Source of the DNA: Achatina immaculata
Lineage: Eukaryota; Mollusca; Gastropoda; Stylommatophora; Achatinidae
Direction: 5' to 3'
Assembly (NCBI GenBank): GCA_009760885.1
Contig: CM019713.1
Coordinates: forward strand, 23,630,427-23,694,426
DNA length: 64,000 bases
The notes under the pieces were generated by a model. It had not been told where the DNA came from and ran no database searches. It was given only the letters and a program-made list of their open reading frames with translations. Shown here in pieces: positions 1 to 10,050 of the stretch (position 1 is the first letter of the stretch; every line of letters begins with the position of its first letter). Made by a program: the position numbers and the translations under genes.

Positions 1-150
1 GACATTGTTAAGAGGGGCCAAATTAACAGGCATAAAATCCTTTGATGAGGTTGAAAGACTCGCCGAAGACAGGAAAAATTGGCGAACTACTTTGTGAGCC
101 CTATGTGACGTTTAACAGCATGGGAGGATATAAGAAGAGGTTTGAATATT
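1..150 (+). mobile_element. 3' end of an RTE-like LINE (family B here)
   Basis: Translation gives TGIKSFDEVERLAEDRKNW followed by an ALCDV terminus and stop. The same C-terminal segment recurs at 23181-23456 (-), 30044-30619 (+) and 47890-48117 (+). Only the last ~45 codons and a short A/G-rich tail are in the window, and an in-frame stop (TGA at 97-99) shows decay. The rest lies left of the window. Confidence 0.75.
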
Positions 151-223
151 TATCTTAGTAGGATTTTTCTAATCTAATGCCAGTGTGAGTGTTTGAAAAT
201 CGGCCATTAATTTAAGGTTTAGT
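151..223. other. Tetraspanin intron remnant left of the LINE
   Basis: Short AT-rich stretch between the family-B tail and the target-site duplication of the full-length RTE. Nothing recognised. Confidence 0.4.
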
Positions 224-235
224 ATATTCAATATC

Positions 236-3200
236 CCCCCGTGTGGTACCCGGGATCTGCAAAGAATAGGACCACTGTACCCTACCACGCATGATCGTAA
301 AAGGCGACTAAGGAGGGTTCAGCATAGGGCCAGCAACCCTATCTGGTAAAAAACTATCAGACTGCTACAGAAACAGAAGCAAGGGAAAAAGCAAATGCAG
401 GTGGAAGGAGAAATGCGTATCAGGAAACTGAGCCCATGAAGGTTGTGGATGAAAGCCAGCCACTGGAAGTCCCCAGCCCGACTGCAGACCTCCTGGAACC
501 TAAACAAAAGATGCAAATAGGCAGCTGGAATGTAAGAACACTAAACCAGACTGGAAAACTAGCACAAACCATCAAGGAAATGCACAGATACAAACTAGAC
601 ATACTAGGAATACAAGAAGCAAGATGGACAGGACAAGGCAGAAGGAAATTAACAACACAGCACACAGAAGATACAATAATATGGTCAGGTAAAGAAGATC
701 TTCATGAAGGAGGAGTAGCATTGATTATAACAAAAGAAGCATCAAGAGCTTTGCTGAAATGGACCCCAATAAATGAGAGATTATTATATGCACGGTTCAA
801 CTCAAGATTCACGAAGCTGTCTATTATAGTTTGTTATGCACCAACAGAAGCAGCTGAAGAGGAATTAAAAGAAGATTTTTACAACAGCCTCCAAGCCACA
901 GTAGAAACAATACCCAAGCATGATATGCTACTCATCTTGGGCGACTTCAATGCAAAAGTAGGTGAAAGAAATGAAGATAGAAGAAGAATCATGGGAAGAG
1001 AAGGAATCGGAGAAATAAATGAAAATGGAGAAAGACTGTGCAGTTTCTGTGAAGAAAACATGATGACCATCGGAGGGACAATTTTCCAACACAAAAACAT
1101 CCATAAGGTGACTTGGAGGTCACCAGATAAAACCACAGAAAACCAAATCGATCACATACTAATAAACAACAAGTGGAAACGGTCACTACAAGATGTGCGA
1201 GCAAGGAAAGGAGCAGATATAGGAAGTGATCACAACCTTCTGGTAGCAAAAATAAAACTAAAATTAAGGAAAGCCAGAATCGGAGAACACAGAAAGATAC
1301 ATTTTGATACAAGAAAACTGATAGACCAGCAAACAAGAAATGAATTCTCAATAATACTTAAGAACCGCTTCAGTGTCCTACAAGACGAAGCAGAAATGTC
1401 CATATTAGAGTTCAATAAAACACTACAGGAAACAGCAAAAGAGGTGCTGGGATATCGGAAAAGGAGAAAAGAGGAATGGATAAGTGAGACCACATGGGAA
1501 AAGATAGAGCAAAGAAAAGAAATCAAGAAAAAATTACTGAACACCAAATCACAACGGCTTAAAGAACGAGTTTTAAGTAATTATGCACAAAAAGACAAAG
1601 AAGTGAAGGAATCATGCCGTCAAGATAAACGTCAATATTATGACAACTTAGCAGAAACAGCAGAGAAAGCAGCATATACAAATGACATGAAAACCATATA
1701 TAAAATCACAAAGCAGATGACAGGTAACTTCAATACAAGATGTGAAAGTGCAGTAAGAACACAAAATGGACAACTGGTCAGTGGAGAAAGAGAAAAAATT
1801 GAAAGATGGAGGGAACACTTTAACACCCTACTAAACAGAACACAAGCAGCACAAGCAATAGATATACCTGAAGCAAAAGCGGAACTAAACATCAATACAG
1901 GACCAATAACAATAAATGAAGTAAAAGAGGCGATAAAGAAGCTAAAATCAGACAGGGCACCAGGTGAAGATGAAGTGACTGCTGAGATGTTGAAAGCAGA
2001 AGAAACAGAAACACCAAAACAACTTTGCCGGATATTACAACAAATTTGGGATTTAGAAAAAGCCCCAGAGGAGTGGAAAACTGGTCTTATAGTAAAACTA
2101 CCAAAGAAGGGTGACCTCAGAGATTGCGGGAACTGGAGAGGCATTACCCTACTGCCACTCACTAGTAAAGTATTTTGCAGAATAATCATCAACAGAATTG
2201 TACCAACACTTGAGGAAAAACTTCGGAAAGAGCAGGCAGGATTTAGGAAAGGAAGATCATGCATAGACCATATATTTGTACTTAGACAAATATTAGAACA
2301 GGCAAATGAGTGGCATAGCACAACATATGCATTATTCATAGATTTTGAGAAAGCCTTTGACAGTGTCAACAGAGATGCACTGTGGAAAATCCTAAGATGG
2401 CATGGCGTCCCCCATAAAATAGTTAATGTAATCAAAGCCCTATACGAGGGTTTTCAGTGCAAAGTTATCTGTGGAGAACATACCTCCAGCAGCTTTAGGG
2501 TACAAACAGGAGTGAAACAGGGATGTGTACTATCACCAACATTATTTATCTTGGCAGTAGACTGGTTAATGAAGGAGGCAACATCAGACAAACGCAGAGG
2601 ATTACAATGGACCCTTGACACAGTGCTGGAGGACCTTGACTTTGCGGACGACATTTGTCTATTATCAAGCAGTCACAAAGATATGCAAGATAAAATAAAC
2701 AAGTTAACCCAGAATGCAAACAACATAGGACTAAAGATCAACGTAGGAAAGACAAAGTTAATGAAGCAAAATGTGAACAACAGAAATGTACTCAGAGTAG
2801 ATAACAAGTTAGTGGAGGAGGTCAACGAATTTGTATACCTTGGCAGCAGAGTAGTAGAAAATGGAGACAGCACAGAGGACATCAACAGCAGACTTACTAG
2901 AGCAAACCAGGCTTTTGCAATGCTACAGAATATATGGAAATCAAATAAACTAAGCATAAATATGAAAATCAGGATATTTAAGAGTAATGTTCTAAGTGTA
3001 CTACTCTATGGAAGTGAATGCTGGAAAATCACCAAAACCATAGAAAACAAGTTGAATTCTTTCCAGACTAAATGTTTACGTAGAATTAAAAAAATATTTT
3101 GGCCAAACACCATAAGAAATAACATCTTATTGGCAGAAATGCAGATGAAACCACTGACAACAATTATTGAGGAAAGACGCTGGCGATGGTTGGGACATGT

Positions 3201-3431
3201 GCTCCGAATGACTGACAACTCACTACCAAAAATAGCACTAAGATGGACACCACAGGGGAGCAGAAGTAAGGGTAGACCAAAAGAGACATGGAGAAGAACA
3301 ACAGAAAGGATGTTGAGCAATAGAGGGCTCACCTGGGCAAGAGCAGATAAAAAGGCGAAAGACAGGCATTTGTGGAAAACCCTTGCGGAAGCCCCATGTG
3401 CCCTGGGCACTTAAGGTTCAGAGAGAGAGAG
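236..3431 (+). mobile_element. Full-length RTE-clade non-LTR retrotransposon (family A)
   Basis: The 3196-bp element is bounded by a perfect 12-bp direct repeat ATATTCAATATC (224-235 and 3432-3443), a target-site duplication from target-primed reverse transcription. It has a ~200-bp 5' leader starting CCCCCGTGTGGTACCCGGG, one long ORF (436-3414), and a 3' end only 17 nt past the stop that runs into a GA dinucleotide tail. Short 3' UTRs with simple-repeat tails and a single EN-RT ORF of about 3.2 kb are typical of the RTE clade. It sits in sense orientation in a tetraspanin intron. The intact TSD and ORF argue for a recent insertion. Confidence 0.9.
436..3414 (+). CDS. RTE-type endonuclease-reverse transcriptase, intact
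   Basis: The 992-residue polyprotein drives LINE mobilisation by nicking the target and priming cDNA synthesis there. Near residue 30 an apurinic-type endonuclease domain starts (SWNVRT), with IQEARW near 59, LGDFNAKVG near 168 and the catalytic SDHN near 264. The reverse transcriptase follows: ITLLPLTSKVF, QAGFRKGRSCIDH, FIDFEKAFDSV near 635 (first catalytic Asp), GVKQGCVLSP near 692 and FADDI near 735 (catalytic DD). The C-terminal part (LLYGSECW, WRWLGHVLRM, GRPKETWRRT) is the region shared by RTE-like elements. ATG 436 is the first in-frame start; ATGs at 395 and 413 are out of frame. There are no internal stops or frameshifts, so it may encode active enzyme. RTE clade is assigned from architecture and length; the subfamily is not resolved. 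Confidence 0.92.
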   Translation: MKVVDESQPLEVPSPTADLLEPKQKMQIGSWNVRTLNQTGKLAQTIKEMHRYKLDILGIQEARWTGQGRRKLTTQHTEDTIIWSGKEDLHEGGVALIITKEASRALLKWTPINERLLYARFNSRFTKLSIIVCYAPTEAAEEELKEDFYNSLQATVETIPKHDMLLILGDFNAKVGERNEDRRRIMGREGIGEINENGERLCSFCEENMMTIGGTIFQHKNIHKVTWRSPDKTTENQIDHILINNKWKRSLQDVRARKGADIGSDHNLLVAKIKLKLRKARIGEHRKIHFDTRKLIDQQTRNEFSIILKNRFSVLQDEAEMSILEFNKTLQETAKEVLGYRKRRKEEWISETTWEKIEQRKEIKKKLLNTKSQRLKERVLSNYAQKDKEVKESCRQDKRQYYDNLAETAEKAAYTNDMKTIYKITKQMTGNFNTRCESAVRTQNGQLVSGEREKIERWREHFNTLLNRTQAAQAIDIPEAKAELNINTGPITINEVKEAIKKLKSDRAPGEDEVTAEMLKAEETETPKQLCRILQQIWDLEKAPEEWKTGLIVKLPKKGDLRDCGNWRGITLLPLTSKVFCRIIINRIVPTLEEKLRKEQAGFRKGRSCIDHIFVLRQILEQANEWHSTTYALFIDFEKAFDSVNRDALWKILRWHGVPHKIVNVIKALYEGFQCKVICGEHTSSSFRVQTGVKQGCVLSPTLFILAVDWLMKEATSDKRRGLQWTLDTVLEDLDFADDICLLSSSHKDMQDKINKLTQNANNIGLKINVGKTKLMKQNVNNRNVLRVDNKLVEEVNEFVYLGSRVVENGDSTEDINSRLTRANQAFAMLQNIWKSNKLSINMKIRIFKSNVLSVLLYGSECWKITKTIENKLNSFQTKCLRRIKKIFWPNTIRNNILLAEMQMKPLTTIIEERRWRWLGHVLRMTDNSLPKIALRWTPQGSRSKGRPKETWRRTTERMLSNRGLTWARADKKAKDRHLWKTLAEAPCALGT

Positions 3432-3443
3432 ATATTCAATATC

Positions 3444-3774
3444 ACCTGAATGTTGGCAGTGCTCGTGTTATTGTCATTTTTGTGATCTGCATCTTTGACA
3501 CATCATTATATGCTGGTATTGTGTGGTATTTTCATGATTGTTGTATAATTCATAGTTAACATTTTGTTAAAGGTACTTTCATGGTTGCGAAGTGTTTGTC
3601 AACTTTTATTATACTGTTATGATTATGTCATATTGCGTTACAATTACCATTAGTTTATGAAGCATCACATGATTTTGCTTTGCTTTTGAGACTATCACAT
3701 TGATGTTGTAGTGATTATTGTGAATAAACAGTCAATTCTTCACCATTGCTCAGAATGGAATTATTGTGTCATAG
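3444..3774. other. Tetraspanin intron, AT-rich
   Basis: Sequence between the LINE's 3' TSD and the acceptor of the first visible tetraspanin exon. Nothing else recognised. Confidence 0.5.
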
Positions 3775-3870
3775 ATTGATCGTGAGGTTCAGGACAAACT
3801 TCGAAATAGCATGAGCAGGTACAATGAATCAGAGTCAACGAAAGGTGCATGGGACAAACTTCAGGATGAG
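3775..3870 (+). CDS. Tetraspanin exon: large extracellular loop, helix region
   Basis: Encodes 32 residues, IDREVQDKLRNSMSRY to AWDKLQDE, phase 0 at both ends. The acceptor is TTGTGTCATAG and the donor GAG/GTTTGT. This charged amphipathic segment is what precedes the CCG motif in the large extracellular loop (EC2) of tetraspanins, four-pass proteins that organise membrane microdomains. The next exon continues in frame with LQDE-FECCG. Exons for TM1-TM3 lie left of the window. Identification rests on chaining with the next three exons. Confidence 0.85.
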
Positions 3871-4016
3871 GTTTGTTATTTCATAGTATTCATTAATAAA
3901 TATGACATTATTGAAAATTTGAGTTAGAGGATAAATATTGTTTATTAGCTTCTAAATTTAGAGCATAGGGATAAGTTGTTTAAGCCATTCATGTTTGATT
4001 ACTAATATATACAATC

Positions 4017-4039
4017 TGCTGTTGTTGTTGTTGTTGTTG
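4017..4039. repeat. TGT trinucleotide microsatellite
   Basis: About seven uninterrupted TGT/GTT units in the tetraspanin intron. The following ~400 bp (4040-4427) contain nothing recognised. Confidence 0.85.
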
Positions 4040-4427
4040 GTCCATTGTCTTCGATGATGACCACAGTTTCATCTTGGTCTAAATATAGTGAGGTGTGTCC
4101 GTGCATGACCAGCTAGCCCTATACGGGCTTTAAAAGCTATACGATCTAATTTTTATGGGGAAAACAAAATCAGGATACAACTAGTCATGTTGATAACAGG
4201 ATAGAAAATAAGGAACATAAGGAGTCACAGCAGGATTGTATTAACAGTATTGAAGGTCCTGGGAAAAGCAAGGTAGTGGGGCCCCAGGCAACTACCAAGT
4301 TTACCCATTGATTATGATGGTACTGGATCACTGTGAGGATGTGTGTTACAAACTGAGAATGAGAAATTTCTCATCAGATTATACCACTGTAGACACCATG
4401 TTGAGCAGAGATGCACTGGTCATTATT

Positions 4428-5789
4428 GTAAGGGTCTGAGTTAGGGTCATGAGAAGGTATTCTACAGTATATGAGGTAGGGTAATGAGAAGGTGTTGTAG
4501 GAAGTCTGAGTTGGGGTCATGAGAAGGTATTGTACAGGGTATGAGGTAGGGTTAGAGAAGATATTGTAGAGGGGTCTGAGTTAGGGTCATGAGAAGGTAT
4601 TGTAGGGGGTCTGAGGTAGGGTCATGAGAAGGTATTGTAGGAGATATGAGGTAGGGTCATGAGAAGGTATTGTAGGAGATATGAGGTAGGGTCATGAGAA
4701 GGTATTGTAGGAGATATGAGGTAGGGTCATGAGAAGGTATTGTAGGAGATATGAGGTAGGGTCATGAGAAGGTATTGTACAGGGTCTGAGTTAGGGTCAT
4801 GAGAAGGTATTGTACAGGGTCTGAGTTAGGGTCATGAGAAGGTATTGTACAGGGTCTGAGTTAGGGTCATGAGAAGGTATTGTACAGGGTCTGAGTTAGG
4901 GTCATGAGAAGGTATTGTACAGGGTCTGAGTTAGGGTTAGAGAAGATATTGTAGAGGGGTCTGAGGTAGGGTCATGAGAAGGTATTGTACAGGGTCTGAG
5001 GTAGGGTCATGAGAAGGTATTGTAGGAGATATGAGGTAGGGTCATGAGAAGGTATTGTAGGAGATATGAGGTAGGGTCATGAGAAGGTATTGTACAGGGT
5101 CTGAGTTAGGGTCATGAGAAGGTATTGTACAGGGTCTGAGTTAGAGTCATGAGAAGGTATTGTACAGGGTCTGAGTTAGGGTCATGAGAAGGTATTGTAC
5201 AGGGTCTGAGTTAGGGTCATGAGAAGGTATTGTACAGGGTCTGAGTTAGGGTTAGAGAAGATATTGTAGAGGGGTCTGAGTTAGGGTCATGAGAAGGTAT
5301 TGTAGGGGGTCTGAGGTAGGGTCATGAGAAGGTATTGTAGGAGATATGAGGTAGGGTCATGAGAAGGTATTGTAGGAGATATGAGGTAGGGTCATGAGAA
5401 GGTATTGTAGGAGATATGAGGTAGGGTCATGAGAAGGTATTGTAGGAGATATGAGGTAGGGTCATGAGAAGGTATTGTACAGGGTCTGAGTTAGAGTCAT
5501 GAGAAGGTATTGTACAGGTCTGAGTTAGGGTCATGAGAAGGTATTGTACAGGGTCTGAGTTAGGGTCATGAGAAGGTATTGTACAGGGTCTGAGTTAGGG
5601 CCATGAGAAGGTATTATACAGGGTCTGAGTTAGGGTCATGAGAAGGTATTGTACAGGGTCTGAGTTAGGGTCATGAGAAGGTATTGTACAGGGTCTGAGT
5701 TAGGGTCATGAGAAGGTATTGTACAGGGTCTGAGTTAGGGTCATGAGAAGATATTGTACAGGGTTTGAGTTAGGGTCATGAGACAGCAT
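4428..5789. repeat. 35-bp minisatellite, about 39 copies
   Basis: Tandem 35-bp units with the constant core GGTCATGAGAAGGTATTGTA. Two subtypes, GGGTCTGAGTTA and GGAGATATGAGGTA, occur in runs, showing block-wise amplification. Shorter variants with GGTTAGAGAAGATATTG recur at similar spacing. The array lies in the intron between the first two visible tetraspanin exons. Confidence 0.95.
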
Positions 5790-6081
5790 TATGAAAAATC
5801 TAAAAAGAAGAAAAACTGTTTTTAAAAAAATGTACAGAATTTTAGGAAACCCTTTTAGTTTATTTTCAATCCTAAATATTAAATAATTTTCAGTCCTAAA
5901 TATTAAATAACAACCACACTTACTAATTTTTATTGAAATATTTCAGAATTTCTTAAAATCTTTTTTCATGGGCCAAGGGTCAAGTACCATTGCTTGTTTA
6001 GGGTAGCACTGTAGTAAGGTTGTGAATCCTGGATGTAAAGTCTTGTTTCTAGCAATTTAACTGCATACTTTTTTTTTCCAG
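5790..6081. other. Tetraspanin intron, AT-rich
   Basis: Contains a small direct repeat of TCCTAAATATTAAATAA near 5871-5910. Ends in the polypyrimidine tract of the CCG exon acceptor. Confidence 0.4.
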
Positions 6082-6201
6082 TTTGAATGCTGTGGTGTGA
6101 ACAGTTCTGACAATTGGCCTAATCATGACATCCCAGAGTCATGCTGTAAAGATCATATGCAAAAATGTAACACTGGAAACCATACTGAAATTTTTGAAAG
6201 G
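6082..6201 (+). CDS. Tetraspanin exon: CCG motif of the large extracellular loop
   Basis: Forty residues, phase 0 at both ends, acceptor TTTTTTTCCAG, donor AGG/GTGGGT. It holds the family hallmark ECCG at the start, IPESCC (the second conserved cysteine pair) and a further cysteine in MQKCN. These cysteines form the EC2 disulfides with the GC at the start of the next exon. NSS and NHT are potential N-glycosylation sites. The CCG-x(n)-P-x-S-C pattern makes family membership secure; the specific paralogue is less so. Confidence 0.93.
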
Positions 6202-6469
6202 GTGGGTTGTATGTAATGAAAGAGTCCCTCAAACTACCTGTCCCCTTCCAGAAGCTCACATCTTTATCATTAAAATTTTGTATGATTTGTGAAATTTTGA
6301 CAATATTAAAATTTCTTAGTGTTTGCTGTATCCTTGTTTAGTATAAGCTGTAGGTTTGTGAGGGAGAAGGAGGGAGCAGTTTATTTTGTTCTGTTATACC
6401 TTGAGTGTATCTTGTATAGTTGCAGACATTTGTGAGCAATTGCTTGAGAAGAATCTTTAATATTAAATG

Positions 6470-6730
6470 TCAGGCCAAGATCAGAAATGAGGAAATTTGA
6501 AAACAAAACAGGACAAGAATCGATCAGTATATACATTGCAGCTGGAAACTAGAAATGGATTGGACACATACTGAGAAAATAGAAGTGATATGGAACTCTC
6601 AAGGGAAGCAAGAGCAGTAAAATTTTGTCTGTTACAATGAGAGGCAAAAAATTTAATACAGACACGCAGGCTTGTGTGCTTGTGAGACGAGGGCTACACA
6701 TGAACTTCTGGAAGGAAAATTGTTAGTTTG
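6470..6730 (+). mobile_element. Decayed RTE-like LINE C-terminal fragment
   Basis: One frame reads KWIGHILRK with downstream GKK and GLHMNFWKENC, resembling the WxWxGHVLRM...GxRKRGRPK...W terminus of RTE ORFs. It has several stops and no clear tail or TSD. Confidence 0.4.
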
Positions 6731-6809
6731 TTTTAGGGAGAATATGTCAAACAAATTTCAGAACATCACAGACTGAGTAACATCAGCAAGAAAACCAAAG
6801 AATAATTAA

Positions 6810-7490
6810 CTCTTTCCACCCGCGTTACTTCCAAAATGTTCCTTAGTTTCTTACGGCGCGGACATTTTGAAGAAGGGGTCCCTGTGTAAAAGTTGTACCA
6901 AATTAATTCCATGATCAACACGTGTGTATCACACATTAAAATAAGCGGAAATGAATGAAGATTCCATAAATGAAGTTATTTGTCATAAAAAAAAAACAAA
7001 GAAAAGAAAAAAAACTGGTGTGAAATGATGGAATGATTTTTGGCGCTAAAAAAATTTTAGGGCTGAACAATAAAATCTACTTTATACTTACCTTAGCTGT
7101 GTCATAATCCAATATAGAATACGTAGTCATTCAAATTTCAACACGGAAAAATCAATATTTATGGATTTTTGTGACGTCCAATAAATCTGACAGATCTACA
7201 GCTACTAGAAACACATATAGTAAGCTAGATCTAGTCGGTCGGTGTGACCATTCTACCACTCAATCTCGAAATAAACTTGAATTTTACCCCCATCTATGTA
7301 TCAAAAATGGCATCTTTATCCCCCATGCTTAAAACACTAGCTTAACTTTGAATCCAGAAGAGTTCTAACTGGTTAAATGAAAAGTAACATCATGTTTTCA
7401 ACGAAAGAAACTCCGGTGTCACATAGGGCTCTCGAGGGTGCCATTGCTGAACCGCAAAGATCGTTATGGGGCTCTCGCGAGTGGAAAGAG
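6810..7490. mobile_element. piggyBac-like MITE, 681 bp
   Basis: The left end is CTCTTTCCACCCGCG and the right end reverse-complements to CTCTTTCCACTCGCG (14 of 15). Both sit immediately inside a TTAA (6806-6809 and 7491-7494), the target duplicated by piggyBac-type transposases. There is no transposase inside, so it is non-autonomous. It lies in the intron before the TM4 exon. Confidence 0.7.
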
Positions 7491-7773
7491 TTAAATTGGG
7501 TTAGGGGGACTTTTTGATTACTGGAGAAGAATGAAAAAAAAAGAAACAGAGGAATATTTGGGAAAGTTGACTGTGGATACATGCAAAATATACTAGGTAT
7601 GATTTAAGTGAAACATAACTCAGAATATGACTTTACATTATTTTGCATTATTTTGTAGCTTTATTTTAAAACCCTTCATGTTACGTTTACTGCAGGAAAG
7701 ACTTACAAACTAGTTAATCATAGATGTCACTTTTTGTATTGCGATTGAGTATCAGTATTGAAATATTCATCAG

Positions 7774-7857
7774 GGATGTGCTGCCACATTTGAAAACTGG
7801 CTTAAGGACCAAGTTGGTGTCATTGGAGGTGTTGGCATTGGGCTTGCTTTTGTCCAG
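7774..7857 (+). CDS. Tetraspanin exon: end of EC2 and start of TM4
   Basis: Twenty-eight residues, phase 0 at both ends, acceptor TATTCATCAG, donor CAG/GTCAGG. It starts GCAATFENWLKDQ, with the last conserved EC2 cysteine and the helix leading into the membrane, then VGVIGGVGIGLAFVQ, the small-residue-rich first half of TM4. It joins in frame to IIGIILACCLARA of the last exon. Confidence 0.92.
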
Positions 7858-8049
7858 GTCAGGTTTTGTTAATAGTGTTTTGGTGTGGATATGACAGTAG
7901 GAAGATATACAAGGTGTGTTTGGTAAGCGATGAGACTTATTTTATTCAGCCAATTAGCAGGGCCTGAGGCGGGGGTGGGGGGGGGGTGCGGATTCTCTGG
8001 GCTGGAAGGTTAGTGGGGGATGTTAGGTAAAGGATCAGTATCTCATCAT

Positions 8050-8335
8050 TTGGCTCAAATGTCAGATTGGCCACATACTTTGAATGTAAGAAAAACTACT
8101 CCCACACCAAGCATTTACGTGGTCACCAGGGGGTAAAAGAAAACGGGGTAGACCCAGAGACACACTAAGAAGAGTTATCACCAAGGAGTGTTCAACAGTG
8201 CTCATCAGAAACACCGAAAATCTAAAGCAAGTAGCAAGGAATCGCCAGACATGGAGAGCCTTGTCCTCCACCCTATGCGCCGCCTTTGGCCCAAGAGGAT
8301 CAACTAACTGGTCAAAATGCAGAGGAGTGTCAAGC
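8050..8335 (+). mobile_element. RTE-like LINE 3' fragment inside the mariner
   Basis: Translation gives RQIGH, then PGGKRKRGRPRDTLRR, NLKQVARNRQTWRA and GPRG, the conserved C-terminus of an RTE-type ORF with frameshifts at its start. It lies between the mariner left TIR and the transposase start, so it inserted into the mariner. Confidence 0.7.
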
Positions 8336-8344
8336 AGCGATATA

Positions 8345-9337
8345 CAGTAAAGTTTTGTGTTAAACTTTAAAAATCTGCGACCAAGATGGTTGCTGTGATA
8401 CAGAAAGCCTACGGGAAGAATGCTTTGTCGAAAGCACAAGTGTTTCGTGGCACAAGATGTTCAATGAAGGAGGAGAGAGCGTTGAAGATGAAATATGCAC
8501 AGGGTGCCCATTAACGTCTCACACTTCTGACAATGCTGATAAGGTGAAAGCGGTTTTGGACTTTGATCGATGCCTGAATCTTAGATTGATAGCAAATCAA
8601 GTGGGACTTCCAAAATCCTTTGTGTATGAAATCGTCACAAGAGAATTGCACATGCGGAAAATTTGTGCCCTATTGGTTCCTAAAGTTTTGAGCTACAGAC
8701 AGATTTCTTGTGAGCTTTTGGACCATGTGAGGAGTGAACCTGATTTTTTTGAGAAATTGATAACCTGTGATGAAACATGGGTCTTTGAGTACGATCTGGA
8801 GATGAAAAGACAGAGCTAAGAATGGCACCCTTGACCAAAGAAAGGTTGAATGAGCAAGTTGAAGATGAAATTGATGTTCATTGTTTTTTTTTTGGCACTA
8901 AAGGTGTTGTCCATAAGGAGTTCATACCACCCAGACAAATGGTCAACTCAGCATTTTACGTGGAAATGCTTAAATGGCTGAAGAACAGAGTTGTGCATGT
9001 CTGCCCAGAGATCACCAGCACCTGGGTTCTTCACCACTACAATGCGACAAGCCATGTGTCGCTGCTAATGAGAGGCTTTCTGGTGAAACAAACTGTGGCA
9101 ATGTTGTGTCAACCTCCCTACAGCCCAGACTTGGCCCCAGCTGACTTCTTTTTGTTTCCCCAACTCAAACCAAGCTTGAAAGGCCACCATTTTGGGACTG
9201 TTAATGACATGCAAGCTGCCGTGATGAGTGCTTTGAAGGAGATCCGTGTTCAAGACTTCCAGGCAAGCTACAACGCGTGGCAGAACCAGTGGCAACGTTG
9301 TATTGATGCTCAAGGATGTTATTTTGAGGAATTTTAA
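8345..9337 (+). pseudogene. Mariner transposase pseudogene
   Basis: The DDE transposase of a cut-and-paste element is recognisable throughout. N-terminal helix-turn-helix residues (VKFCVKL, QKAYGKNALSKAQVF) precede the main frame at 8457. The catalytic blocks are CDETW near 8765, HHYNATSH near 9032 and YSPDLAPADFFLF near 9120. A TAA at 8817-8819 ends the first frame and the rest continues in another frame from 8822. The second catalytic position, normally Asp in HDN, is Tyr (codon 9038-9040), so the enzyme is dead on three counts: frameshift, stop and lost catalytic residue. Spacing from that position to the third Asp fits the mariner DD34D pattern. Confidence 0.88.
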
Positions 9338-9408
9338 GTATATGTAAGTGTATCATGAACAAATCGAATTTTATGGAGTCATTCTCATTACTTACTGAAC
9401 ACAATTTG

Positions 9409-9631
9409 TATGTTCTAGTAATGCGTGCTTTCTTACCATATTCATGTTGTTTGGTTGGATGGTTGGAGGAAAGAAGATTGTTACAGAGTTGAGTGTGGTA
9501 TAAGGGGCCAGTGACCTATACCTGGTTAAGACATCATCCATATGATGCCCCTGACCAAAATATGTTTTTCTTCTCTATGGTAGTGGATTTCACTGAAATG
9601 CCTGCTTCTTTGGTCTGTTCAGAGAAGTAAT
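9409..9631. other. Tetraspanin intron
   Basis: No features recognised between the mariner and the next minisatellite. Confidence 0.4.
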
Positions 9632-10050
9632 GAGAGCTAATGTTGGAGTCATTGACCAAAACCTTGAGAATAGCTAATGTTGGAGTCACTGACCAAAACC
9701 TTGAGGAGAGCTAATGTTGGAGTCATTGTCCAAAATCTTAAACAGAGCTAATGTTGGAGTCATTGACCAAAATCTTGAGGAGAGCTAATGTTGGAGTCAT
9801 TGTCCAAATCCTTAAACAGAGCTAATGTTGGAGTCATTGACCAAAACCTTGAGGAGAGAGCAGAGCTAATGTTGGGGTCATTGACCAAAACCTTGAGGAG
9901 AGCTAATGGAGTCGTTGACCAAAACCTTGAGGAGAGCTAATGTTGGAGTCGTTGACCAAAACCTTGAGGAAAGCTAATGTTGGAGTCGTTGATTAAAACT
10001 TGAGATCTGATGTTGAGTCATTGACCAAACTTTGAGCAGGCCTAATGTTA
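9632..10050. repeat. 37-bp minisatellite, about 11 copies
   Basis: Imperfect tandem units around GCTAATGTTGGAGTCATTG and CCAAAACCTTGAGGAGA. Unit length varies and the 3' end decays. It lies in the last tetraspanin intron. Confidence 0.9.

Larger units (their letters stand above)
7910..9408 (+). mobile_element. Mariner element with TA target duplication
   Basis: The left end CAAGGTGTGTTTGGTAAGCG and the right end (reverse complement CAAATTGTGTTCAGTAAGTA) are imperfect terminal inverted repeats, each next to TA (7908-7909, 9409-9410). The element carries a broken transposase and an inserted LINE fragment. It lies in the last tetraspanin intron. Confidence 0.8.
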
